From: Tamarix chinensis
Taxonomy: Eukaryota; Streptophyta; Magnoliopsida; Caryophyllales; Tamaricaceae
Length of the DNA: 64,000 nt
Direction of reading: 5' to 3'
Assembly (NCBI GenBank): GCA_030549775.1
Contig: CM060180.1
Location: 26,431,590 to 26,495,589, forward strand
Notes under the pieces: generated by a model
Told to the model about the DNA's origin: nothing
Database searches by the model: none
Seen by the model: only the letters and a program-made list of their open reading frames with translations
Program-made: the position numbers and the translations under genes
In this document: piece by piece, positions 50,587 through 62,050 of the stretch
Layout: each line of letters starts with the position of its first letter
How positions within the stretch are numbered: the first letter of the stretch is position 1

Positions 50587-53500
50587 TGTCACATCTTATC
50601 TCTTCTTGCAAAATCTCACTTGATACTTGCTTGGTCACAATCCTTGTGTAGAGCTAGGTCAAGTTATTATAATCCAAATTAATTGTAATATTAGAATGTA
50701 AGTATTATGGAACATAAGAAAATTATTATGAAAATGGAAGCTTTGTATTACATGATCATGTGTACAAAAGCTAGAGAACTTATAACACTTGAGACTTATT
50801 GGAAAGCAAAATCTAATGGGTGCACCTCGATTTATAGTCGGTGTCTTCTTTGTCTCTTTCACATAAGATAAAGTTATAGAATTTTTGCACAATATAACTT
50901 ATGTCCATATACTTCTTCTCAACTATTTTACCATATTCTCACACTTAGAAGTCTAGAACCTTCCATTGTATAGGAGTACTCTATAACATTCCACCTCCTT
51001 CCCCTTTATTTTATAATATTCCATATATATATAAGAGTATCTAGAACATTATAGGACACATTATGAAATTATAGAGTGTATTATATCTCTCTAGTACTCT
51101 CATGCCAAATTGAGCATCCTAAATACATCTAACTCAATGTTGATCCACCTTGGGGGGTCCAAAGTTGTCACTCTATGACATTCTCCCCACCTAAAGTCAT
51201 AATGACCTCGTTGTTGGTCTTCCCCTCTTAGACTCGATATTCCTTGTCTTTTCTTCTTGTAATCTCTCTGAGGCATAAGTTGTTGCTTCCACAATCTTGG
51301 GGTTGTCACAATTCGATACACCTTCCTCGAGTTATATCCCATCCTTCAAATGGTTTTGACCTTCAATAGGGACTTCCTTCGTTGAATGTTTGATCTCAAA
51401 TGAGCTCCCCCATGCACGAGTCATCTCTATAAAATGTTCACATGGTCTAATCATAGTCATTACACATGCTCTAGCAGCATTGAAGAAGAATTGGCCTAAT
51501 ATCACAAGAAAGTCATAGAAATCTATCATTGTGAAGTCCATATTCTTCTTCCAGGCACCTCCAATCTTGATGGGCATATATTGGATGATCCCATGTATTA
51601 GTTGCATGCTAGAGTTCATTGCCTTGATGTTGTATACATTCTCTTCAATTATTAACTTGTGATGTTAAGCTAGCCCCAAATACTTAAAATTGTCGGTTAC
51701 CTTTATATCCACTTGTGCCACGGTTGGTTTGCCACAGATGTCCATACCTACATAAGCCAGCCTTTGACTTTGCTTTTTTTCTTTGGGAATTGATTGAACT
51801 ATGTACAAGTGTTGTATGACTCCCATGCATTGTGGTTCATTATATTTAGACTCATCCTATTCTTTAATCACTTTTCATACTAAAGATGTGAGGTTTCCTC
51901 TTTGTAGGCAACCCGTTGCCTAGTGTGGCTTTCTACATAGGAAACAACTTGGGTTCTTTAAGTTAATTCCTTCGCAAGTACCCGTTTACCCTTTTCCTTT
52001 CACCGGTGTCAGCTATGGTTGCCACCCAACCTTTTGCCTTAATAAGAATCATGAGGACTCTTTGAAGGACTTTAACCTCATTTTTTCTTAGATTCATCTC
52101 CCTTACCTTTCTTTTTTCTTTCCATGGAGTCTCTTGGGTCAGGGTGAGGTTCACAAACAATTTTGCCACAGCCATAGCATTGTCAAGGCTGGTAACATTG
52201 CACCTCTCAACTTCATTGTGGACCTTAGGTTAGAGGCCAATCACAAAGTTTAAGTATAATTCCTCCTTGTTTATACTCAGTACCTCTAACGTTAGTGCCG
52301 CAAACTCCTTTACATAGCCTCCCATCAAAATAGGTTGTCTGAGTCTGTGGATATTTACCTAGGCTAGGAACTTAACATTCACTAGGTATAATTGTTTCTT
52401 AATTTATTGATTAAACTCCACCCAAGCGGTGATAACAACTCATCCCAACTCTGTATTCTTAAATTTGTTCCACCACTGTACCATAGCAATGTTAAAAAAG
52501 AAGAAGAAGAAGAGGCGTTGTGTATATTTTCTCTTTCATCAATGGTCCTTGAGTTCTCAAGGAAACATTCCGTGTGAAAAAGGAAGTTGTTAAGTACCTT
52601 GGCATACCCACCACCTTAGGAGCCTCTGTGATGGTCATGCATTCTGCACTCCTCATATATTGGGCCATGTCCTCTTGTGTGGTAGCAACTTCATTAGATA
52701 TCTTATTCACTATATCTTCCAACTTTTCCATAGTTTGATGCACGCCATCCTTAGAAAAGGATCATGCCTTCATTCACCTCTTTGGTATTATCCTCCATTG
52801 TGGTCACTAAGGTATAACGGGTTACCTCAAAGTCTCCAATTAGTTTGGTTATAGTATCCATCACTTCATCGAGGTATTCTCTTAGATCCTTGATGTATCT
52901 TATGAGCTCCTCTACCTTTACCAACCTAGCCTCAAACTCGACAAGGATATCCTTAGACTTCCCTTATACACTTGCACATCCACCATGGTGTTGATCCCTA
53001 TGTATTCATCCACAATACTACTCTTCTTAGAACTGTCTTTTGTAAAAAATTCTCTTGACTCATGGCTCCCATTGAACCGATTATGATTCTAACTATGACA
53101 ACATGACTTTTTTTTTTTATAAAGTCTCATGAAACATTTTTTCAGCCACAACCCTTGTGTAAGACTAAATCAAGCAGATGTAACCCAAATTTATGACGAG
53201 ATATGTATGCAAGTAGTATAGAACATAAGATAATTGTGAAGATGGAAACTTTATATTGCAAGAAAACGTGTACAAATATGAGAAGCTTACAATCCTTAAG
53301 ACTTCTTCGATGGCGGTAGTTAATGTGATGTACTTCTATTTATAATTGATGTTCCTTAGTCTCTTCTGCAAAATAATTTGTTTTACATTTTTCACACACT
53401 ATAAGATTTCTTGATACTTCTATTTTAGACTATGCTACTATTTTTTCATGGGTAGGAGTTTAGGGTATTCTATTGAAATGCCTATCATATATAAGAGTCA

Positions 53501-53693
53501 TCTAGAATAATTTACTTTATTTATCTTTATTTTATAATATTCTATAGTATTTTAGATTATTTTATACATATCAAAAAAATCTTAGAATATATTAAAAATT
53601 TCTAGATATTTTCTACCAAATTAAATTTCTTCCACGGATGTAACTCGATTTTAAATTGTATCTCACGGGATGCAAAGTTGTCGCTTGGTCACA
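50587..53693 (-). mobile_element. TR-GAG-like LTR retrotransposon (gag-protease only)
   Basis: Two diverged direct repeats of about 590 bp bound the element: 50587-51180 (3' LTR) and 53104-53693 (5' LTR). They share, in order, CACAAYCCTTGTGTA, GGAACATAAGA-like, ATGGAARCTTTRTATT, GTGTACAAA and AAGTTGTC blocks. On the minus strand both start TGT. A purine tract AGGTGGGGAGAA sits just before the 3' LTR (51181-51192), where a polypurine tract must lie. The internal 1.9 kb encodes only gag and protease remnants. There is no room for RT, RNase H or integrase, so it is non-autonomous. LTR divergence is high, so it is old. A clear TSD was not found (CTTAT versus TTATG). Confidence 0.75.
51190..53050 (-). 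pseudogene. Decayed gypsy gag-protease of the TR-GAG element
   Basis: Minus-strand reading, right to left: a gag N-terminal region with coiled-coil-like acidic stretches (for example DEVMDTITKLIGDFEVTRY near 52870-52800). Then, near 51945-51905, a zinc knuckle of the form C-x2-C-x3-H-x4-C (CFLCRKPH, a stop, then ATGC). Then comes a retropepsin-like domain (AYVGMDICGKPTVAQ, later MPIKIGGAWKKNMDFTMIDF, then YDFLVILGQFFF) at about 51770-51470. The position that reads VDTGAT in the family reads VDIKVT here, so the catalytic DTG is lost. The frame to 51190 ends the internal domain. Stops occur within the zinc knuckle and elsewhere. Confidence 0.75.
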
Positions 53694-54629
53694 TTATGCA
53701 CCGGATACAAGCCGAACCTCCGGTCAGCTACCGTAATGTATAATAATAGTATAGTTAAGGGCCAGAATCGAATGATCAAAATTGAGTCATGGACGGTACG
53801 CGCAACTAGAATAATTTAACGGACGCCGGCCACTGGCTGGGTGGGGATATCGATCCATTGTGAATTTTAAGTGGAATCTTAGGTGAATTTGGGAGTAATT
53901 TAGGGGGGACAAGAAAGGTGAAAAGATGGTAGGACCGTAGTAAGAGAAAGCAGAGAGAGAGAAGAGGAGGGGGTGGGGAAGTGGATACGACCTAATAAAT
54001 TATGGATTGCCGCGAAGAGAGAAGCACGCTCAGGTAAAATAATACTTATCAGCCTCAGCACCTCTGCTCCAGTCTATTTCATGTCGGCTCCTCTTCCCCC
54101 ACCTCTAAAGAAAAGCAGCTTTTCCCCTCCCTTTGCTTACCTTCCCATTTCCCGGCGCCTACTTTCTTTTCTTCCTTCGGCCCCCACGGACCTCCTATCT
54201 CTCCAGTCCTCTAGCTCTTCTCCGTTTTAGTTCCTTGAGCTGCCCGGGCCTGTTCATCGACGGCGACATCCTCTCTGGTCGGCCGGACCTGGTTCAAGCA
54301 ATCGTATTTTTGTTTTCCAGTTCGGAGTTTAAAGATTCTCTGCGGAACTTTTTCTTCTTTATCTTATTTTAGCGAGTTTGCGGCTTGAGGTTTTGATAGT
54401 GAAATCTGAGAGCTCCAGGTTTCCGGAGTTGGTGCGTATTTTTAAAGAATTCGGCACTACGATTGGGTGGGGCAGCCGCTGAGCTCCGCAATTTACGGGA
54501 GAAGAATACATTTTAGGTCTCATCTGAGGAGGTTCGTTTTGAACAGCTATAGGCAGGAAGCCTTGTTCCCGCAGCATCAAGTTCGACTGCTTGCCGAACC
54601 TTGATCAAATTAGGGCAATTTTCGGAGAG

Positions 54630-54660
54630 ATGTTGTGAAAAAGGCAAAGTTTGTATGTAA
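54630..54660 (+). promoter_or_regulatory. Two minimal upstream ORFs in the ARF leader
   Basis: ATG TTG TGA lies at 54630-54638. ATG TAA, a start codon followed directly by a stop, lies at 54655-54660. Start-stop elements of the AUGUAA type are known in some plant leaders to stall ribosomes. Whether these lie in the mature transcript depends on the unmapped start site and leader splicing. Confidence 0.45.
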
Positions 54661-54768
54661 TTGGAGTCGTGTTCTCCACAAAGTAAATTCTCTAGGCCTC
54701 TTTTGGGAAGTATTTCAGTGATACTTTTGGGAACTTAGACAACTAGTAGCAGTTGTCCGAGTGCTTGG

Positions 54769-54834
54769 ATGAGCGCGCTTGTAAAAGGTTCAAGTGTGGA
54801 GGAGATAGTTCTCGTCGGTAAATTGGCAATTTAA
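54769..54834 (+). promoter_or_regulatory. Upstream ORF of 21 codons in the ARF leader
   Basis: The ORF reads MSALVKGSSVEEIVLVGKLA followed by I and a stop at 54832-54834. It ends 111 bp before the main start codon. Its stop overlaps the start of the next upstream ORF (sequence TAATG). Upstream ORFs are known to repress translation of several Arabidopsis ARF mRNAs, which is the expected role here if the leader is transcribed intact. Confidence 0.5.
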
Positions 54835-54854
54835 TGGGGTTGAGTTGTAATTAA
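54834..54854 (+). promoter_or_regulatory. Upstream ORF of 6 codons overlapping the previous one
   Basis: ATG at 54834-54836 shares its A with the stop codon of the 21-codon ORF, an arrangement that could allow termination-reinitiation. It encodes MGLSCN and ends at 54854, 91 bp before the main ATG. Confidence 0.45.
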
Positions 54855-54945
54855 AGCAGGCGTCGGGGCTTCTTTTTTCAGCATATTTGAGGAAGGAACT
54901 TTGATTCTGTGATCGACTTGGCTCAATTTATCAGCAATTAAAACC

Positions 54946-57900
54946 ATGAGGGCTCCTTCGAATGGTTTCATCCCTAATCCAGCAGAAGGTGGGCGTACCT
55001 TTTTCTTTCTCAAGTGTTTTATTGTTGTTTCCTATTAATTGGTATCCCAAATAAGTAACATACATATTGGCGAATGCCTTTATGGCTTGGATTCATCAAT
55101 GGTTGTTGAGTTGTGATAATCAATTTTACTTTGGGTTACTACCTACAAATTTTCGTGCGTGACTCAATTATTACTTCTTGTGTTTTTCCTTCCTTCTTTC
55201 CATTCTTACTAATTTTGGCAACGGCGGAAACACTTCATGGAAATCTGAATCCTTCGATATCATTCTCAGATTTATTGGCTGAGATAATTTCCTTTCTAAT
55301 AGCCCAGACAGTTTTTGCAGTCCAGCTTTCGATCCCTGGTTGATGATGCAACAATCCGGAGAAAAACAAGTATATGAGATTCTGACAACTTTCCACCTGT
55401 TTAGAAATTGCTTTTGAGATAAATGAAAGTTACGCAAGTCCTTGAAGAATTGGACTTCTTTTCCACCTTTTTCCCCTCGCCCAAAAAGCTTGAATTTTTT
55501 AGACTACCTGTTCACAAAATCCGGATCAGACCCTGAAGCTTCTATCTTGCTGTTGTATTGAAAGGTTTAGGATTTCACGATGACTGTGACATCTTAAAAC
55601 TGTTTCCTATGCTTGTCTATTCCTTTTCTCCTTTTTGTTTTTTCCTTATCTTGTTTCCATGGATATATGCATAAACGAACTATCTTTTATTCGACAACAG
55701 AGGGGAGGGTCAGCAATTCTGAGTTATGGCATGCTTGTGCTGGACCACTTGTTAATCTACCTCCTGTCGGAAGTCTCGTGGTGTACTTTCCCCAAGGCCA
55801 CAGTGAGCAGGTATGTCTCACTATCTATTTTGTTGCTGAAACCAGTTACTCGTTTCAGTATTCTGTGTACCCACGGTGAATGATAGTAACTTCTGTGTGA
55901 TGTTGATACTCCGCAGGTTGCAGCATCTATGCAGAAGGAGACTGATAGCATTCCAAGTTATCCGAATCTTCCTTCTAAGTTAATTTGCATGCTCCATAAT
56001 GTCATACTGCATGTAAGTTAACTTCTGTAATCCATTTTACTTAGTTAAAAATATTCGAGTGGTTATTTTTGCGTTTTGTATCAAGGTCTGTGCGATGATT
56101 TGCTGGATGCACACTTATGATAGTGAATAGTTGACGAGGTGAAACTTCTGAATTTTTAAAATGCATGAAGACGTTACTGATGTTGTATTTGAATGACTTG
56201 AATGCTTAACGTGACCTAGAGCAACGACTCTCACGTACTTACCTATTTCTTATTGTTTGAAAGGAAGTGTTCTGTTTTTATTTGTCTACACTAGTATTAT
56301 ATTCAGATTGATGACTATATTTAACTTATCCACTACAGGCTGATCCGGAAACAGATGAGGTGTATGCACAGATGACACTTCAGCCTGTTAACAAGGTGTG
56401 TCTGTGTTTACTTAATGGTTATGGTTGTGTATGTTAATACTTAAGAGTCAGAGAGTGTTTTCCATCTCTCCATCCAAAGAAGTAAAGAACATCTCAAATA
56501 ACCTTCCCTGCAGGTCGACAAGGAAGCTTTACTGGCATCTGAAATTGGTCTAAAACAAACTAAACAACCGGCAGAGTTCTTCTGCAAAACTCTTACTGCT
56601 AGTGACACAAGCACTCATGGAGGGTTTTCTGTGCCCCGTCGAGCTGCTGAGAAGATCTTTCCATCTCTGGTGTGTGCAAATTTTGTGTATTTTTTTTTTG
56701 CATCTGGTATCATCTTTGCTAGGTTGTTCTCCACAGTCATTTCTTATGTAGAAGATATTTGACAGGATTTTTCTATGCAACCCCCTGCTCAAGAGCTGGT
56801 GGCTAAAGACTTGCATGGCCAATCATGGACATTTAGACATATATATCGTGGTATGCCCTCCACCCCCCTTCCAAAAATAAATAACTAAATGAATTACTCT
56901 GAATCTTCTGGTCAGGATGTTCTTTGAAGCATTTTTATACTGCTATTGCTTCTTATGGTAACATGTATTAGATGTCATATGATTAGACTTTTCTAGGTGG
57001 AAAATACCTTTGCCGGTTTCTTTGTTATACCATTCATTTATTATTTCATGCAACTTTTTAGGTGGAAAATACCTTTAGCTGTCAGGATTAACTATTTTTC
57101 ACTTAGGTTGATACGCTGTCTTCAATTTCAGGTCAGCCCAAACGACATCTGCTAACTACAGGTTGGAGCGTCTTTGTTAGCTCAAAAAGATTATTTGCAG
57201 GTGATTCAGTTCTATTTATACGGTATGTTATCAGACACACGGAACAAATCCCTGATTTTCTTGGACTGTATCATGAAGATAAATTGTGGTCTGGTTGCTT
57301 CTTGTAGAGATGAAAAGTCACAGCTGCTTTTGGGTATAAAGCGTGCTAACAGACAACAACCTGCCCTTGCGTCATCTGTCATATCGAGTGACAGCATGCA
57401 TATTGGAATTCTGGCTGCGGCTGCTCATGCAGCAGCTAATAACAGTCCATTTACTATATTTTATAATCCTAGGTATAATCTGGTTTCCTTTTGCTGCTAG
57501 TTCTCAAGATTCATAGAAAGATATTTGGATAAAAGAGTATTTATGTGTTTTTTACAGGGCTGCCCCGGCTGAGTTTGTGGTTCCATTAGCTAAATATAAC
57601 AAGGCCATGTACACTCAAGTTTCCTTGGGTATGAGATTCAGAATGATGTTTGAAACTGAAGAGTCAGGTGTACGTAGGTATATGGGCACCATCACTGGTA
57701 TAAGTGATCTTGATCAGGTGCGATGGAAGAATTCACAGTGGCGTAATCTTCAGGTACTTTGCAATTATTGGAACTAATTTGAAATCAAGTATGTGTAGAG
57801 ATTTTCCTGATTAGAAAAATAAGAAGGCCTTTGAGGATTGTTGTTTTGGTTTACAGAGTTAGTTGAAAGAATGACCTGAGCATTATCTAATTCTTTCTTT

Positions 57901-59175
57901 GTATCATGGATTATGGCCTAGTGACAATAAAAAATGTCTTTCTGTATATATTCATGTTCTAACCTCATCTCATTTTGTCACTTTGTATCATTTTGTTTGA
58001 ATTCCATTCAAATATTGCAGTTCTGTTTCAACTCAGTTTGGGCCTGGCCTTCCAGATATTATTGCTGATACATAGTGGCTTAGCTCACCGACATCCCCTT
58101 TTTGGCATTTGTAGCTGTGTTTGTGTTTTACTCCATGGTTTATGTGATGTGATCATGCTACTTGTCAGTTCATACACTTAATGTTATTTATGTTGATCTT
58201 CATCTTTTACTGTTAGTACTTATACTATAGTTTCTTTTTCTGCTTTTATATGCCATTTTCTGTAACTTTTTCATCCCATCTGTTGCTCTTATTCATAGGT
58301 TGGTTGGGACGAATCAACTGCTGGTGAACGTCCAGGTCGTGTCTCAATCTGGGAAATTGAGCCTGTTGTCACCCCTTTTTACATATGTCCACCTCCGTTT
58401 TTCAGGCCCAAATTTAAGCATCCAGGATTCCCAGGTATACAAAGTTGGTTTGAGAAACTAATGATGTAGCATGTCATGTTGCATTGCCTGTCATTTGAGG
58501 ATGGCTTTGGTCTATACTGGTTGCATGAGTGAAAGTCAATGGCTCTTAGATGATTCCTTTTGTAAAGACAAACCAGAATTAGTTTCTTATATTGATATAG
58601 GGGCCTTATTGGCTGTATAGATCATTGGTGTCTATAGGGTTTCCAGAGTATTTATGTGTCAATGTAATAAAGCATATTTTCTCCAAAAAAAAAACGTATT
58701 CCTCTTTTAATTATTTGTTGGTTGGTATTTTACTAGTTTCATCTTTTATGTTGCTTAACACATCAAATTTTTCTTTGTAGAAGATGAATCCGACATGGAG
58801 GGCATTTTTAAGAGAGGTATGTCTTGGCCCGCAGAAGACTTTGGAATGAAGGATGCTTCCAGCTCGATCTTTCCGGGATTGAGTCTTGTCCAGTGGATGA
58901 ACATGCAAAATAATCAGTTGCACAATGGGGTAATCACACCTGCCTTGCGCAATGGTCTAGGTGTGGATGATCCATCCAAGCTACTGAACTTCCAAACCCC
59001 ATCTTTGTCCATGCCAAATTTACAATTCGGTAAAGTAAATCAACTGAACCAAGGAGGTCATCTACAACAATCTCATCAAGTGTGGTCCCAGCAACAACAG
59101 CTTCAGCAACTCCTACAGAATACTATTAACTCACAGCAGTCGCTGCAGCAACAGCCTCTGCAACAGCAACTGCAG

Positions 59176-59214
<39 letters not shown>

Positions 59215-61425
59215 CCACAGCCGCCGTTACAGCAGCAGCAGCAGCAATCACAACCACAGCAGCAGAAGCAACAAATATCCCAATCATCTATTGTGAACAG
59301 TGGGCATGTTGGCCCTAACCAGACCATAAATCAGAACTCGCATCAATCTCCAATATATTCTCAGCTTCAGCAGCAGCAGCAGCAGATGCTCTCTGGTAAT
59401 AACCAGGCCCAACAGAATCTTGCCTCTGGTAACAAGATTATACCTCCAATGACATCCTTGCCTCCAGAGTTGCCATTTCATCAAATGGAGCAACCTAATG
59501 TCTTACAGAGGCAGCAGCAGCAGCTTCAGTCACAGGTGCAGCAGCCACCACCTCCGCAGTTGTTACAAGAGGGCCTGTATGAGAGGTCACCCATGCCCCA
59601 AAGCCTCGCAGACCATCAGCTCCAAATGCTGCAAAAATATCAGCAGCAGCAGCAATTTCCACATTCTGCAGTTAGTCCACAGCAGTCTCAAATAGCACAG
59701 CAGCAACAGGTGCCACAGCAGAACCTGCTGCAACATCAACGGTCTTTGTCTCAGCTTCAGCCACCACAAGTTACTGTCAGTAGTACATCTACCTCATCAC
59801 TTCTGCATTCACCCCACATTCCCTCCAATCAACTTCAGGGAGCTCAGAAATCTACCACAACTATCAGAGCTCAATCTGGATTAACTGAAGTGGATGTTCC
59901 ATCATGTTCAACATCACCATCTACAAATAATTGCCGGATTCTCCCATCAAACTTCCTCAACCAGAGTCAAGGTCCGAACATCATAGTTGAGGATTCTGTG
60001 GTTGACCCTGGGGGCAATTTGGTTCAGGAGCTTCAGAACAAATCTGATGTAAGAAATAAACCTGAAATTCCCAGGTCAAGAGTAGTGGACCAACAAAAAT
60101 TCAGAGGTGCCTTAGCAGAACCATTGGAAGCATCCTCGTCTGCCACATCATATTGCTTGGATGCTAGTGGTCTTCATCAAAATTTCTCGCTACCTAGCTT
60201 TGGGTTTGATGGAGATGTTCAGTCTCATCCTAGGAACAATCTTCCTCTTTCTAGCAACATGGATACTTTGGCCCCTGATACCTTGTTTTCTAGAGGTTTT
60301 GACTCGCAGAAAGATCTGCACAATTTGTTATCTGATTATAATGGTGCTCCTAGAGATATAGAGACGGAATTGTCTGGTGCTTCTCAGTCATTTGGGGTCC
60401 CAGATTTGCCTTTTAAATCTGGATGTTCAAATGATGTAGCCATTAATGATCCTGGTGTCTTGGGAGGTGGAATGTGGGGCAGTCAGACTCAGCGTATGAG
60501 GACATATACAAAGGTATGTTGCTGTTTCCTTTTTGGCTTAAAAGATCTTTAGAAGTACCAAGTACTCTTTGCATACATAATGGCATCTAACAAATAACAA
60601 ATATCTGTTTTGCTACCCTAGTTCTCTGTTGATTAATACTCCTTCCGTATTGGAAAGGAAATCATTCAGTCATTAAATTTTTGTATACAAAAGTCATTTT
60701 AGAAAAGTAAATCTATTTTTTATTTTTACCCTTATTATTTTAAAATTATATATGTATTAATTTTTTTTAATGAAGGGTGTTATTGTAATTTTAAGATTAC
60801 TTTTATTACTTTCTTAAAAAATGTGTAAAATGATTGAATGACTTTCTTTTTTATACAGAATGAGTAGTTTTTAAGTTACTCATGGATTTGTGCATCTTTC
60901 ATTTTTACGCCATCCCTGGCCAAGCAAAATTCCTTATGCTGGATTTAAATTTTGCAGGTTCAAAAGCGTGGGTCTGTTGGTAGATCTATTGATGTTACCC
61001 GATACAAAGGATATGATGAGCTCAGGCATGATCTTGCTCGAATGTTTGGGATTGAGGGACAACTAGAAGATCCTCAAAGGATGGAGTGGAAGCTTGTCTA
61101 TGTAGATCATGAACATGACATACTCCTAGTCGGCGATGACCCTTGGGAGTAAGTATCATACCGCCATTGATTTTCTGTCTGGCATCTTTTGAGCAGATAC
61201 TCTTATCTTTTGGGTTTGGTTATCAAACTTCCATGAACCTCGTGCAGGGAATTTGTGAGCTGTGTTCAAAGTATAAAGATACTTTCATCAGCTGAAGTAC
61301 AACAGATGAGTCTGGATGGAAATTTGGGTAATGGACCAATTCCCAATCAAGCTTGCAGCGGGTCAGAAAGTGGAAATGCATGGAGGCCATATGATGATAA
61401 TCCTGCTACTTCATTCAACCGATGA
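54946..61425 (+). CDS. ARF19-like: Auxin response factor, ARF7/ARF19-type (class A activator)
   Basis: Nuclear transcription factor that binds auxin response elements (TGTC-type) and activates auxin-induced genes; Aux/IAA repressors hold it inactive by binding its PB1 domain. Coding exons: 54946-54988, 55701-55810, 55917-56012, 56339-56395, 56514-56669, 56766-56850, 57132-57222, 57308-57472, 57558-57753, 58299-58434, 58781-60513, 60958-61148, 61248-61425. All 12 introns are GT-AG and phases agree, giving 1078 residues, close to Arabidopsis ARF19. B3 domain about 124-226, with His137, Arg182, Pro185 and Arg187 in the positions of the DNA-contacting residues of ARF1. Auxin-response/dimerisation domain about 252-335. 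A Gln-rich middle region (about 380-940) indicates an activator. PB1 about 950-1045 has the basic side ([11 protein letters not shown]) and acidic OPCA side ([17 protein letters not shown]). The start [14 protein letters not shown] matches the family N-terminus. It could be either an ARF7 or an ARF19 orthologue. Confidence 0.95.
59074..59790 (+). repeat. Glutamine-rich region with (CAG)10 tract in ARF exon 11
   Basis: The in-frame exon 11 sequence encodes long Gln runs broken by Pro, Leu, His and Ser. The purest part is ten consecutive CAG codons at 59179-59208, bordered by AAG and CAA codons. Further CAG clusters lie at 59231-59245, 59369-59385 and 59509-59523. Gln-rich middle regions are typical of activating ARFs. 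A pure CAG tract is expected to vary in length between individuals. Opposite-strand frames rich in Cys and Leu are shadows. Confidence 0.9.
60639..60864. mobile_element. Stowaway MITE in ARF intron 11
   Basis: This 226-bp element is flanked by TA on both sides (60637-60638 and 60865-60866). Terminal inverted repeats begin CTCCTTCCGTATTGGAAAGG on the left and, reverse-complemented, CTCATTCTGTATAAAAAAG on the right. Both are followed by matching A/G-rich sequence with TCATTCA. CTCCYTCYGT termini plus a TA target are the Stowaway (Tc1/mariner-type) signature. The interior matches the MITE at 2375-2608. It lies 125 bp from the 5' splice site and 93 bp from the 3' splice site, so splicing signals are intact. 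Confidence 0.88.
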
Positions 61426-62050
61426 GGCATCTTCCTATGGTGTTGGGCCTCGGTTTGTTAATTTACCAAAGTTCGAGGGCAGCGCATTGTTATAAAGCCG
61501 AGTCAGGAGTGAAGATCATAAAATGGGGGTTCTATTTCCCCTTCAATTCAGGGGCACCACACTCAGGCCAGGGATGCAAAAAGCTCTATGAATTTGCTGG
61601 ATGCAAAATTTCCACGTGTTAGATCCTTGTATCGTCGAATTCCAACGTCAAGTTGCTGCTGCTTAGTTCTCACCAATCTTTGTTACGGGGAACCCGTGCC
61701 AATGGAATAGATGCTCTACTCAGTACCAGTTGAAGTTTCGTCATCTCTCGGGTAATTTTTTTTTGTAAAGATGGTCTTCTACCTTAAGAGAGCAGCTGAG
61801 TGAGTGGGCTCTTGATAAAAGAGATGGTCTTCTAACACGGTGTATTAATATGTCAATTGCCACCATGTAAATGTTCCCAGGAGAATTGCAAGACATTTAT
61901 ATGTATTAGCTGTATGTAGAATTCTGAAAGTAAAGGGTAATTTGCCTTTAGTGTCAAAAAATTCTGACCAAGTACACGATTTTTGTGCTGGCTTGTTAGT
62001 TGTACTCCCACTAAACTATTGTCGGTGCCATAGTACATCGATTCTTATTT
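61426..62050 (+). other. ARF 3' untranslated and downstream region
   Basis: Unique-looking, moderately GC sequence continues about 400-500 bp past the stop codon and then becomes AT-rich. This is compatible with a 3' UTR ending somewhere around 61850-62040. I cannot fix the poly(A) site. Short frames here have no motif. Confidence 0.45.

Larger units (their letters stand above)
53694..54945 (+). promoter_or_regulatory. Promoter and 5' leader region of the ARF gene
   Basis: The region between the retrotransposon and the ARF start codon becomes GC-richer from about 53800. It has a GA-rich stretch (53950-53975) and a C/T-rich stretch (54090-54240), both common in plant core promoters and leaders. 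I cannot place the transcription start and see no convincing TATA box. TGTCGG, a form of the auxin response element, occurs once at 54082-54087, and a single copy is weak evidence. The part nearest the start codon contains four short upstream ORFs, listed separately. An intron in the leader cannot be excluded. Confidence 0.5.

Noticed and set aside
59103..59327. 74-codon minus-strand Cys-rich ORF opposite the ARF exon
   Set aside because: It is the complement of the CAG/CAA glutamine codons in ARF exon 11.
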